Source: an uncultured Acidaminococcus sp.
Lineage (GTDB): Bacteria; Bacillota; Negativicutes; Acidaminococcales; Acidaminococcaceae
Assembly: GCA_900315205.1 (NCBI GenBank)
Contig: OMYF01000022.1
Span: forward strand, 1-37,565
Length of the DNA: 37,565 nucleotides
Direction of reading: 5' to 3'
Part shown: positions 8,258 through 16,071 of the stretch, piece after piece
Layout of the letters: each line of letters opens with the position of its first letter
Position numbering within the stretch: position 1 is the first letter of the stretch
Position numbers and translations under genes: made by a program
The notes under the pieces: model-generated
What the model was told of the DNA's origin: nothing
The model's input: the letters and a program-made list of their open reading frames with translations, nothing else
Database searches by the model: none

Positions 8258-8472
8258 AGCGGCTGCCGCGGACGGCACTGCACCCCACAGGACGCTCCGC
8301 CGCGCTTTCCGTGCGCCTAAGACTAAATACTTTCCTTAATATATTCCATAAAATACGATCCATCCCCATGCAGCCTGCCGGATGCAGCCGGATTTTTACT
8401 GTTTTTTCATTGTTTTTTCCGGAAAACCTGCTACAATGGGGACTGTTTACGGCCTCTCAGAGGCAAATTTAT

Positions 8473-8500
8473 TTGTTCCCGTCTGAACTTGTGATATAAT
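8473..8500 (+). promoter_or_regulatory. Promoter of the penicillin-binding protein gene
   Basis: TTGTTC at 8473-8478, 16 bases, and TATAAT at 8495-8500 preceded by TGA (extended -10). An AGGAG ribosome-binding site follows at 8556-8560. Confidence 0.75.
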
Positions 8501-8568
8501 ACGGGTAGCTATGTGCTGTTTTGTAGTTTTACATTTTTACTTTATTTTCAGTATTAGGAGCTGACACG

Positions 8569-10671
8569 ATGACTTTCAAAGGTAATAAGAGCTGGAAAAA
8601 GCCCTTTGGCCCCGAAGGGCGCCGAAAAAGGAAAAAGTTCGGCGGCATGATCCTTTCTGCCGTCCTTGCCCTGATCCTTGTTGGCTTTTTGTCCATAGCA
8701 GCTTTCTTTGCCCTGGCAAAATTCACGACAGCCAAAATCCTGTCCAAGGACATGGTTCCCATGGCTTCTTCCCAGTTTTTCGATGCCAACGGTGACCTGA
8801 TCTCGACGGTCGACTCGGAAGAGGACCGTATCCCGGTCTCCATTGACAAAGTGCCGAAGAATCTGCAGAATGCGTTTCTTGCCGCCGAAGACATCCGTTT
8901 TTACCATCACGGCGGGATCGACTTCAAAGGAATCGGGCGTGCCGTCTACACGTATATCCGCTACGGCGAAGTCCAGGGCGGCAGTACGATCACCCAGCAG
9001 CTGGCCAAGAACTATTTCCTGACCCAGGAACGCACGCTGACCCGTAAGATCCATGAGGCATTCATTGCCCTCCAGATCGAGCAGAAGTACACAAAGAAGG
9101 AAATCTTCGAAATGTACATGAATCAGATTTATTTCGGTCAGGGTTCCTACGGTGTGGAAACGGCGGCCAACACGTACTTCGGGAAACACGTGGAAGACCT
9201 CGACCTGGCTGAAGCGGCCATGATCGCCGGCATCCCCAAGAGCCCGAACTATTTCAACCCCCTCGCCAACCCGAAGGCAGCCAAGGAAAGACAGGAAACG
9301 GTCCTCGGCCAGATGGAGAAATACAATTTCATAACGCCGGAACAGCACAAAGAAGCGTATGCTGAGAAGCTGACCTATAAGAGCCTCAACACGAATCCCG
9401 GTTCCAAGAGCTACTTCATCAATTACTGCATCCAGATCCTGATCGACAAATTCGGTCCGGACGCGGTGTATAAACAGGGACTCAAGGTCTATACCACCCT
9501 GGATCCGAACATGCAGAAGGCCGCTGAAAAAGCAGCCGCCCTGACGCCCACGTATTACACGGACAACAACAAGCTGAAGCAGCCGCAGTCGGCCATCGTC
9601 GCCGTCGATCCGAAGACGGGCTACATCAAGGCCATGATCGGCGGACGCGGGACGGACCAGTTCAACCGTGCCGTCATGGCGGAACGGCAGCCGGGTTCTT
9701 CGTTCAAACCGTTTGTCTATCTGAATGCCCTGGAAAAAGGTGCCTCGCCGAACAGCATCGTCGATGACTCCCCCATCCCAGGCAGCTGGAACCCGCAGAA
9801 CTTCGACCGCCGGTTCCACGGCAGGATGACCTACCGTACGGCTCTGACCTATTCCTACAACGTCCCGGCCGTCAAGATCGCCCAGAAGTACGGCATTGAA
9901 AACATCATTGCCCTAGCCAAGAAGATGGGCATCACGACGCTGGCCGAAGACGGTCCGCAGTCCGATGACAACGGAGCTCTTGCCCTAGGCGGCCTGACCC
10001 ACGGTGTCACGCCGCTGGAAATGGCCGGTGCCTATGGTGCCATCGCCAACATGGGCAAGTTCAACAAGCCGACGCCGATCATCAAGATCATGGACCGCAA
10101 CAACAAGGTCATTTATGAACACAAGAACACGCCTGTCACGGTGGCCAAGGAAAGCAGCGTCTACATGCTGATTTCCATGATGCGCGATGTCATGACCCGC
10201 GGTACGGGCCGCGGTGCCGCCATCAGCCGTCCCTGCGCCGGCAAGACCGGTACGACGAGTGAATACCGTGACGCCTGGTTCGTAGGCTTTACACCGAACC
10301 TCTCCTGCGCTGTCTGGATCGGGGATGACAACAACGATTCCCTGGGCGGCATGACGGGCGGCGGTGAACCGGCCACCCTCTGGCGCACGTTCATGGCGAG
10401 CGCCGTGGAAGAGCTGCCGAACGAGGACTTCAAGAAACCGGCAGGGTTCAAGGAACCGCCGCGGGCAGCGGAACCGGAACAGAAGAAAGCGACGGACGCG
10501 AAGAAGAAAGACGATACGAAAAAGAAGGATCAGCAGAACAAGCAGGATCAGGATAAATCCTCCCAGAGTTCCTCCGATTCTTCCGAGAGCAGAAGCAGCG
10601 GCAGCAAGGGTTCTTCCAGCAAGGGCAGTACCAGAGTGGCACCGCCTCCTGTGAAACCGCCAAAACAATAA
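8569..10671 (+). CDS. pbpA: Class A penicillin-binding protein 1A (bifunctional peptidoglycan synthase)
   Basis: This 700-residue bifunctional enzyme polymerises and crosslinks peptidoglycan outside the cytoplasmic membrane. A basic cytoplasmic N-terminus and one transmembrane helix (about residues 25-50) are followed by the GT51 glycosyltransferase domain: EDIRFYHHGG with catalytic Glu107, GGSTITQQLAKN, and the RKIHEAFIALQIE helix. The transpeptidase domain has SSFK (Ser377-Lys380), SYN (429-431) and KTGTT (559-563). The last 70 residues are low-complexity Lys/Asp/Ser/Gln repeats ending in a Pro-rich tip, a disordered tail common in Gram-positive-lineage PBPs. It is monocistronic, with a terminator at 10690. 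The symbol is generic; ponA or mrcA would also fit. Confidence 0.95.
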   Translation: MTFKGNKSWKKPFGPEGRRKRKKFGGMILSAVLALILVGFLSIAAFFALAKFTTAKILSKDMVPMASSQFFDANGDLISTVDSEEDRIPVSIDKVPKNLQNAFLAAEDIRFYHHGGIDFKGIGRAVYTYIRYGEVQGGSTITQQLAKNYFLTQERTLTRKIHEAFIALQIEQKYTKKEIFEMYMNQIYFGQGSYGVETAANTYFGKHVEDLDLAEAAMIAGIPKSPNYFNPLANPKAAKERQETVLGQMEKYNFITPEQHKEAYAEKLTYKSLNTNPGSKSYFINYCIQILIDKFGPDAVYKQGLKVYTTLDPNMQKAAEKAAALTPTYYTDNNKLKQPQSAIVAVDPKTGYIKAMIGGRGTDQFNRAVMAERQPGSSFKPFVYLNALEKGASPNSIVDDSPIPGSWNPQNFDRRFHGRMTYRTALTYSYNVPAVKIAQKYGIENIIALAKKMGITTLAEDGPQSDDNGALALGGLTHGVTPLEMAGAYGAIANMGKFNKPTPIIKIMDRNNKVIYEHKNTPVTVAKESSVYMLISMMRDVMTRGTGRGAAISRPCAGKTGTTSEYRDAWFVGFTPNLSCAVWIGDDNNDSLGGMTGGGEPATLWRTFMASAVEELPNEDFKKPAGFKEPPRAAEPEQKKATDAKKKDDTKKKDQQNKQDQDKSSQSSSDSSESRSSGSKGSSSKGSTRVAPPPVKPPKQ

Positions 10672-10689
10672 GCTTCCTGGTAAACTCAA

Positions 10690-10730
10690 AGGAGCTGTGA
10701 AAAATGAGCGATCATTTTCACAGCTCCCTT
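10690..10730 (+). terminator. Terminator after the PBP gene
   Basis: GGAGCTGTGAAAA-ATGA pairs with TCAT-TTTCACAGCTCC around a GCGA loop, followed by CTTTCTGTTTGTTT. The stem is nearly the same sequence as the hairpin at 1675 and similar to that at 13956. Confidence 0.8.
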
Positions 10731-10809
10731 TCTGTTTGTTTACAGCCTGAGGATTCTATGGACAGCCCACTTCCGGGATGGATTCCAATAGGAATGAGAG
10801 CTGTACCAG

Positions 10810-11010
10810 GGCATCACAGCACCACAGCACCAGAATCAGTATCTTGCAAATCGCAGGCCGCATATCGCATATCGCTGACCGCGGCTGTCGGCTGGCTGCT
10901 GACGGCAGATTGCAGCATCAAAGCATCAAGGCATCATAGCATCAAAGCCCGCCATCCGCGATCCGCGGCCGGCTGCTGACGGCTGAAAGCTGACGGCAGA
11001 TTGCAGCACC
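10810..11010. repeat. Octamer-heptamer-octamer-heptamer repeat array (copy 2)
   Basis: Octamers (GGCATCAC, AGCACCAC, AGCACCAG) begin at 10810. A heptamer block starts near 10850 (units like GGCCGCA, TATCGCA). At 10914 the sequence switches to octamers AGCATCAA, AGCATCAA, GGCATCAT, AGCATCAA, and after about 10950 back to heptamers. It fills the gap between the convergent PBP and merR-like genes. Confidence 0.8.
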
Positions 11011-11016
11011 CCAGCT

Positions 11017-12258
11017 TTACATTCCCTTCATCACAGCGCTGTAGGCGCCCAGATGGAGCTCCTCGCCGGCAGCGTGGAAGCCAAGTCCCAGGTTGTCCCC
11101 TGAATCGAGGGAATCACCGCAGTCCTCGCTGTCTGTGAGCCGGAACTGTCCCTGCAGATGGTCCCGGAACCACTCCCAGTGGAAATTGTGGGCCGAAGCA
11201 CCGGGGTACATGGACAGATAGCGCTGCATGGACTTTGGCGCCGCACCGGTGCGGAAGAAAAAGTAAACGCCAAAGAGCCTGCAGTCCCTGCTGAAATACG
11301 GTGCCATCCGGTCCAGATAGAAATCTTCATGATAAAAGCTGTGTTCATTCGTGCCGAAGAAATCCATGCTGCGGTCGATGCAGTGGTGTCGGATCGGCGG
11401 CTGCATACTGGCATCCGCGATATAGAGGACGGGACAGGGCACGCCCTGTTCCTCGATGACTTTTTTATAGGCCCGCAGGGTCTCAGGGAATTTATCGACC
11501 ACGATGAGACAGTCGTCCGGCGCCAGCAGTTCGAGATGATTATGCAGGAAGAACCAGGCCGTTACATACGTTTCGAGCCATACATGGCCCGTTCCACCGC
11601 TCTTTTTGATACGTTCCTCCATCCAGTGGTAGGATCTCTCGAACAGGCTGAGAGTCCTGGACGGCAGATCCCGGTACAGTTCCCGTGTGGTGTCAGGCTT
11701 GTCGTACGGCGACGTATTGACATTGCCCGTCTCCAGGATCCCGTCACGGATGGCGGCTCCATAGCCGCAGGAACAGGAGAGGTCTGCCTGCCAGACGTAT
11801 TTCTGGCTCATCGAGACATGGTCGAGCAGCAGCTCACCGCCGCAGTGGGGACAGCACAGGAGCGGCAGCATCTGCAGCGGTACCCCGGTCCTGCCTGGGC
11901 TGGCCGTACGGGCCTCCAGCGAGGCCAGCTTATCCTGCAGGATCTGGCGGGCTTTCGCCAGTTTTTTCTCTTTTTCCCGGAGGGTCTCGGCCTGGGCACG
12001 GTAGATGGCCTTGAGTTCCTGGATATCTGCTTCCGTACAGAGGTTGGAGATCCGGCGCAGCGACAGCAGGCGGTGGATGGTCTTCAGCGGGAATTCCAGT
12101 TCCTTCAGTTCCAGGATCCACTGCAGATCTGCAATGGTCCGTTCGTCGAACAGATACTGGTGATTCTTCCGGGGCGGGACCAGCAGTCCGTTGTGGATAT
12201 AAAAATAGAGGCTGTTGACGGGAATCCCGTATTCCCGCACGACCTGACCGATTTTCAT
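11017..12258 (-). CDS. MerR-family regulator with zinc-ribbon and methyltransferase-like C-terminus
   Basis: Residues 1-70 form a MerR-type winged helix (KIGQVVREYGIPVNSLYFYIHNGLL), followed by a coiled coil (about 80-120) for dimerisation. Unlike small-effector MerR proteins there is a long C-terminal part. It has paired cysteines at CPHC (136-139) and CSC (162-164), resembling the zinc ribbon of Trm112- or RlmA-type proteins, then about 230 residues with a Rossmann-like pattern (CLIVVDKFPE, VLYIADASMQPP, FGVYFFFRTG) suggesting a degenerate SAM-methyltransferase fold; a glycine-rich motif I is not obvious. ATG at 12264 sits only two bases from the AAGGAGG site, so the in-frame ATG at 12258 (8-base spacing) is the preferred start. 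It is divergent from hisD, whose promoter has the 19-bp spacer typical of MerR targets. What it senses is unknown. Confidence 0.8.
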   Translation of the reverse strand: MKIGQVVREYGIPVNSLYFYIHNGLLVPPRKNHQYLFDERTIADLQWILELKELEFPLKTIHRLLSLRRISNLCTEADIQELKAIYRAQAETLREKEKKLAKARQILQDKLASLEARTASPGRTGVPLQMLPLLCCPHCGGELLLDHVSMSQKYVWQADLSCSCGYGAAIRDGILETGNVNTSPYDKPDTTRELYRDLPSRTLSLFERSYHWMEERIKKSGGTGHVWLETYVTAWFFLHNHLELLAPDDCLIVVDKFPETLRAYKKVIEEQGVPCPVLYIADASMQPPIRHHCIDRSMDFFGTNEHSFYHEDFYLDRMAPYFSRDCRLFGVYFFFRTGAAPKSMQRYLSMYPGASAHNFHWEWFRDHLQGQFRLTDSEDCGDSLDSGDNLGLGFHAAGEELHLGAYSAVMKGM

Positions 12259-12290
12259 GGGCATTTCCTCCTTGCGCCAGCGCTGAAACC

Positions 12291-12296
12291 ATTATA
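12291..12296 (-). promoter_or_regulatory. -10 box of the merR-like gene
   Basis: TATAAT on the minus strand, about 33 bases ahead of the start. The -35 region falls in the palindrome at 12301-12326, which fits autoregulation. Confidence 0.5.
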
Positions 12297-12300
12297 CCGT

Positions 12301-12326
12301 AAAATCTTTAGTATAGTATAGATTTT
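12301..12326. promoter_or_regulatory. Imperfect 26-bp palindrome, candidate operator
   Basis: AAAATCT (12301-12307), a 12-bp centre that is itself mostly symmetric, and AGATTTT (12320-12326): 22 of 26 positions are self-complementary. It lies between the divergent merR-like and hisD genes and is the most likely regulator binding site. Confidence 0.6.
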
Positions 12327-12350
12327 ATGCAAAAACTTTCTGCTGTCCCA

Positions 12351-12381
12351 TTGACACAGCCCACAGTACAGTCCTTATAAT
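12351..12381 (+). promoter_or_regulatory. hisD promoter with 19-bp spacer
   Basis: TTGACA at 12351-12356 and TATAAT at 12376-12381 are both consensus but 19 bp apart. This overlong spacing is the hallmark of promoters that MerR-family activators untwist, and a MerR-type gene is divergent next door. Confidence 0.7.
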
Positions 12382-12417
12382 GGAGGGAACAAGAAAGCGA
12401 TCAGAGGAGGATCTGTC

Positions 12418-13692
12418 ATGGAATATTTAAAGAAAGCGAAAGTCCGTCCTGCGGAGGAAATCGACGAACGCCGCAAGTCCGTCGCTGCCATCATCAGTAA
12501 CGTGAGGGAAAACGGGGACCGGGCCCTGCAGGAATACAGCAGGAAATTCGACGGTAATACCCGCACCAGTTTCCGCGTCACGCCGGAAGAGATCCGGGCC
12601 GCCTACGCCGAGCTGAAGCCGGAGGAAATCGCTGACCTCAAGCAGGCCGCCGGCAATATCCGTGCCTTTGCAGAAGCGCAGCGGGGATGCCTGAAGAGCC
12701 TCGATGATTTTTCCAATATCCCCGGGGCCGTCCTGGGCCACCGCGTCATTCCCGTTTCGTCCTGCGCCTGCTACGTACCGGGGGGCTCCTATCCGCTCTT
12801 TTCCACAGCCCTGATGCTCGTCATCCCTGCAAAAGTGGCCGGTGTCAAGCGCGTCGCTGCCTGCTCTCCCGCGGTCAAGGGCACCACATCCATCAATGCC
12901 AAAACCCTTGTGGCCATGGACATTGCCGGTGCCGATGAGATCTATGCCGTCGGCGGTGCCCAGGGCATTGCCGCTTTTGCCTATGGCACGGAGCAGATCA
13001 AACCGGTGGATGTCATCGTCGGCCCGGGCAACCAGTACGTGGCGGAAGCCAAACGCCAGTGCTACGGCCAGGTGGGCATCGATTTCTTTGCCGGTCCGAC
13101 GGAAGTCGTCGCCGTCTGTGATGACAGCGCCAATCCGGAGATCCTGGCGGCGGATATGCTCGCCCAGTCCGAACACGATGTCCTGGCTCAGGGGATCATC
13201 GTCACAACAGACCGCGCGACCGGCCTTGCCGTGATGGATGCGGTCCAGGAGCAGCTCAAGACGCTCGATACGGCAAACATCGCCGCCAAGTCCTGGAATA
13301 CCTTTGGCGAAGTCATCCTGGCGGACAGTGTGGAAGAAGCGGTCGCCATTGCCAATGACATCGCTCCGGAACACCTCGAAGTCATCCTGAAGGATGAGAG
13401 CCATCTAAAGGATTTCGTAAACTTCGGTTCCCTCTTCATCGGTCAGGAAACGGGCGAAGTCTTCGGGGACTATGCTTCCGGCCCAAACCACACGCTTCCC
13501 ACAGTGAAGGCTGCCCGCTACACAGGCGGTGTCTGGGTCGGCAATTTCCTGAAAGTCTGCTCCTTCCAGCGCTACAACCGCAGCGCCATGCAGCAGATCG
13601 CGCCGCTCGTATCCCGGATGGCTCACGGCGAAGGCCTGACGGGCCATGCAAGAGCGGCCGAGATCCGGATGGAACTTTTGAAGGATAAGTAA
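12418..13692 (+). CDS. hisD: Histidinol dehydrogenase family enzyme (stand-alone)
   Basis: This 424-residue Zn- and NAD-dependent dehydrogenase belongs to the family that oxidises L-histidinol to histidine. Catalytic and metal residues are all present in the expected order: Gln250 and His253 (AQSEHD), the catalytic pair Glu318-His319 (APEHLE), Asp351 (GDYASGPNHTLPT) and His410 (GLTGHA). An AGAGGAGG ribosome-binding site precedes the start. No other histidine biosynthesis gene is nearby, and the gene is divergent from a MerR-type regulator with a MerR-style promoter. It may therefore be an inducible paralogue acting on another amino or sulfonated alcohol, as known for HpsN-like members, rather than the biosynthetic enzyme. 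The family is certain; the substrate is not. Confidence 0.88.
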   Translation: MEYLKKAKVRPAEEIDERRKSVAAIISNVRENGDRALQEYSRKFDGNTRTSFRVTPEEIRAAYAELKPEEIADLKQAAGNIRAFAEAQRGCLKSLDDFSNIPGAVLGHRVIPVSSCACYVPGGSYPLFSTALMLVIPAKVAGVKRVAACSPAVKGTTSINAKTLVAMDIAGADEIYAVGGAQGIAAFAYGTEQIKPVDVIVGPGNQYVAEAKRQCYGQVGIDFFAGPTEVVAVCDDSANPEILAADMLAQSEHDVLAQGIIVTTDRATGLAVMDAVQEQLKTLDTANIAAKSWNTFGEVILADSVEEAVAIANDIAPEHLEVILKDESHLKDFVNFGSLFIGQETGEVFGDYASGPNHTLPTVKAARYTGGVWVGNFLKVCSFQRYNRSAMQQIAPLVSRMAHGEGLTGHARAAEIRMELLKDK

Positions 13693-13711
13693 GGGGCTGG
13701 CTGCCTGGCGG

Positions 13712-13886
13712 CAGCCAGCAGCCGGCCGCGGATCGCGGGTCGCAGGTCGCAGGTCGCAGGTCGGGGGTCGGGGCCAGCTGCCAGCTCTCAGCCGTCAGCG
13801 GACAGCAGCGTTCCGCGTTCTGCGGCCAGCGACCTGCAATCTGCGTTCCGCGGCGTGCGATCTGCGGCCAGCGTTCTGCAATCCGC
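13712..13886. repeat. Uninterrupted array of 25 degenerate heptamers (copy 3)
   Basis: Read in steps of seven from 13712, every unit is a variant of one theme: CAGCCAG, CAGCCGG, CCGCGGA, TCGCGGG, TCGCAGG three times, TCGGGGG and so on. From 13810 come eleven units that all end in GC: GTTCCGC, GTTCTGC, GGCCAGC, GACCTGC, AATCTGC and relatives. No base is inserted or lost in 175 bp despite base-level divergence. It lies between convergent hisD and the carboxyltransferase gene. Confidence 0.9.
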
Positions 13887-13955
13887 GATACTCCTGGGCC
13901 TGAAATTCTTTACTTTTACTTGCAGGCTGCCGCCGGCACAGGCTGTATCTGAAAT

Positions 13956-13993
13956 GGGCTGTGAAAAGATGAGAGATCATCTTCTCACAGCCC
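13956..13993. terminator. Hairpin of the shared GCTGTGAAAA family
   Basis: GGGCTGTGAAAAGATGA pairs with TCATCTTCTCACAGCCC around GAGA. It probably terminates hisD transcripts on the plus strand; the stem is related to those at 1675 and 10690. Confidence 0.65.
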
Positions 13994-14010
13994 ATTTGGT
14001 ATTATAAATA

Positions 14011-14078
14011 AAAAAGAGGACCGCCGGTGATGCCGCACATTCCATGCGGCACTTTCCGCGGTCCTCTCTGTTTTTTTG
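14011..14078. terminator. Bidirectional terminator between hisD and the carboxyltransferase gene
   Basis: Six A (14011-14016), stem GAGGACCGC (14017-14025) with GCGGTCCTC (14059-14067), an inner ATGCCGCA/TGCGGCA stem, then seven T (14072-14078). It can work in both directions and closes the minus-strand gene starting at 15456. Confidence 0.85.
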
Positions 14079-14082
14079 TTTC

Positions 14083-15456
14083 TTACCGGTTGTTCTTGAA
14101 GAAAGCCAGAGCGACTTCAGGGAACGAAGCGTAGGACAGGACGTCCTCCTCGCTCGCATTCGGATATCCCTTGGCAGCCAGTTCCGCTCTCATCTTATCC
14201 ATTTGCGGCGGAATATCATCAGCCGGTCTGTGGTTGATCTGGGTCACGACGGTCTTGCCGGTCTTCTTGACGATCCAGCGGCGGACGAGCTTCTTCAGAT
14301 CCTCACTGATGGGTCCCGGCGTCTTGCCGTACTTGCCCAGCACGATATCCTGGATTTCCTTGGGGATCATCTTGTAGCGTTCGCCCATCATGACGTTCAT
14401 CGTAGCCATGGTGCCCACGATCTGGCTGGACGGCGTGACCAGCGGAGGATACCCGAGGTCGGCACGGACTTTGGGCACTTCCTTCAGGACGGCTTCATAC
14501 TTGTCAGCCATTCCCATATCGGTCAGCTGCTTCAGCATATTCGTCAGCATCCCGCCGGGGACCTGGAAGCTCAGGACCTTGGGATCGATGCCGATGGCAT
14601 CCGGCAGGTTGAAGGTCTTGACCAGATCGGCACGGACCTTCTTGAAATGATCCGCGATGGGTCCCAGTTTCTTCAGGTCGATCTGGGTGTCGCGTTCCGT
14701 ACCCTGCAGCGTGTATACAAGGGATTCCGTGCAGGGATGGCTCGTGCCTTCCGCAAACGGGGACAGAGCCGTATCCACAATATCCGCACCGGCTTCGACG
14801 GATTTCAGGATGGTCATGGCACCCATGCCGCTCGTGCAGTGGGAATGGACATTGATGGGGATGCTGATTTCCTTCTTCAGCGCGCTGACCAGATGGTAAG
14901 CGGCATACGGAGCGAGCAGGCCCGACATATCTTTGATGCAGATGGAATCCGCTCCCATGTCCACCAGCTGATGGGCCAGATGCAGATAATCGGAATCTTT
15001 GTGATACGGGCTGATCGTATAGACGAGCGTGCCCTGCGCATGAGCGCCGGCAGCCTTCGTGGCCTTCATGGCACATTCGATGTTGCGGACATCATTGAAA
15101 GCGTCGAAGATACGGATGATATCGATGCCGTTGGCGACACTGCGCTTGACGAATTCCGTGACCACATCATCGGCATAGTTGTTGTAGCCGAGGATATTCT
15201 GCCCGCGGAGGAGCATCTGGAGTTTCGTATTCTTGACATGCTTGCGGATCGTGCGAAGGCGTTCCCACGGATCTTCGTTCAGATAGCGCAGGCAGGAATC
15301 GAAAGTAGCACCGCCCCAGGCTTCCAGGGCATAAAAACCACACTGATCCAGCGCTTCCAGGACCGGAAGCATATCGCTGATGCGCATCCTTGTCGCGCAC
15401 AAGGATTGATGCCCATCGCGAAGGACAGTTTCAACGATCTTTACAGGATTTGACAT
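14083..15456 (-). CDS. pycB: Carboxyltransferase subunit of pyruvate carboxylase / oxaloacetate decarboxylase
   Basis: This 457-residue protein is the carboxyltransferase (5S/PycB/OadA-type) component that moves CO2 between oxaloacetate/pyruvate and biotin. The TIM-barrel HMGL-like domain begins VETVLRDGHQSLCATRM (RDGxQS motif) and includes EAWGGATFDSC, the metal ligands in NVHSHCTSGMG and the catalytic lysine in ICIKDMSG. The PycB-like helical C-terminal domain (PGGMLTNM onwards) is present, but the chain stops without a biotinyl (MKM) domain, so a separate carrier protein is needed. The start is placed at 15456 because AGGAGG lies 7 bases upstream; a longer frame to 15489 lacks a site. No decarboxylase beta or gamma gene is adjacent, so the complex cannot be decided. 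An extended -10 promoter lies at 15629 with a structured leader of about 165 nt. Confidence 0.9.
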   Translation of the reverse strand: MSNPVKIVETVLRDGHQSLCATRMRISDMLPVLEALDQCGFYALEAWGGATFDSCLRYLNEDPWERLRTIRKHVKNTKLQMLLRGQNILGYNNYADDVVTEFVKRSVANGIDIIRIFDAFNDVRNIECAMKATKAAGAHAQGTLVYTISPYHKDSDYLHLAHQLVDMGADSICIKDMSGLLAPYAAYHLVSALKKEISIPINVHSHCTSGMGAMTILKSVEAGADIVDTALSPFAEGTSHPCTESLVYTLQGTERDTQIDLKKLGPIADHFKKVRADLVKTFNLPDAIGIDPKVLSFQVPGGMLTNMLKQLTDMGMADKYEAVLKEVPKVRADLGYPPLVTPSSQIVGTMATMNVMMGERYKMIPKEIQDIVLGKYGKTPGPISEDLKKLVRRWIVKKTGKTVVTQINHRPADDIPPQMDKMRAELAAKGYPNASEEDVLSYASFPEVALAFFKNNR

Positions 15457-15622
15457 TCTTTGACCTCCTACTTGTATAGTCCATCCCATACGTTCAACAC
15501 AGGATCATGGAGCATCTCCATGTACCTCAAAAAGCGGTCCGCCCGGCAGTTCTTCCTCACAGGCCCCTGTGCAGCACAGGGCTCCGATCCGCTGACCGGG
15601 ACCGTCTCTTTATTCTGCTAAT
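15457..15622 (-). other. Structured 5' leader of the carboxyltransferase gene
   Basis: Between the predicted start of transcription and the gene the minus-strand RNA can form several stems. CCCTGTGC/GCACAGGG is a near-perfect hairpin, enclosed by GGTCC/GGACC. CATGGAG/CTCCATG lies closer to the start codon. An AGCGG...CCGCT stem is followed by five T, which could act as an attenuator. I do not recognise a known riboswitch. Confidence 0.45.
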
Positions 15623-15628
15623 ATGGAT

Positions 15629-15637
15629 ATTATATCA
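15629..15637 (-). promoter_or_regulatory. Promoter of the carboxyltransferase gene (extended -10)
   Basis: On the minus strand TGATATAAT is a perfect extended -10; no good -35 box is seen 16-18 bases further upstream. Confidence 0.55.
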
Positions 15638-15933
15638 TAACCATTTCTGTATAAGGGAATATAAGATTGCTTATAAATCATTTAAGTCTTTCTTTATCAG
15701 GGCTCCAATTGTGTCAAAAACCAGCTTTGCTCCCGGACAGCTGGTTCCCGGCGCAATGCCGGAGCTGCCGGAAAAGCAGGGAAAATGCCGGAAAACCGCA
15801 TGGCCGGCGGGTCACGGTGAGGTCAGGTCCAACGGCGGGATGGCATTCGTTATTTAATATTTTCATTTATTATATAAATTATTTTAATTTCTCGAATATT
15901 AAAAAGTTTTCCTGCTCCCTCCTGCGCAATCCG

Positions 15934-15942
15934 TGGTACAAT
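15934..15942 (+). promoter_or_regulatory. Candidate promoter of the second symporter (extended -10)
   Basis: TGGTACAAT is an extended -10 about 130 bases ahead of the symporter start. The surrounding region (15840-15910) is very AT-rich; the rest of 15640-15930 shows no gene. Confidence 0.45.
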
Positions 15943-16071
15943 AACACTCATCATGATATACACTATTTTTCCGCCGCATCCTGCGGATCCGGATCCGTTC
16001 CAGCAGACCGTCAGGACGTTTTCACTGCAATGAAAAACCGCGGCAAATCCACCAAAAGGAGTCGAACTGTC

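Larger units (their letters stand above)
8049..8568. other. Divergent control region between greA and the class A PBP
   Basis: It contains no gene. It holds a greA leader of about 175 nt, rich in GC hairpins (8049-8222), the greA promoter, a GC-rich stretch, and the PBP promoter. Short open frames here are not supported by ribosome-binding sites. Confidence 0.6.

Noticed and set aside
13712..13886. CRISPR array
   Set aside because: Units are 7 bp, degenerate and contiguous, without longer repeats, spacers or cas genes.
15457..15622. TPP or cobalamin riboswitch in the carboxyltransferase leader
   Set aside because: Conserved core elements of these riboswitches were looked for and not found.
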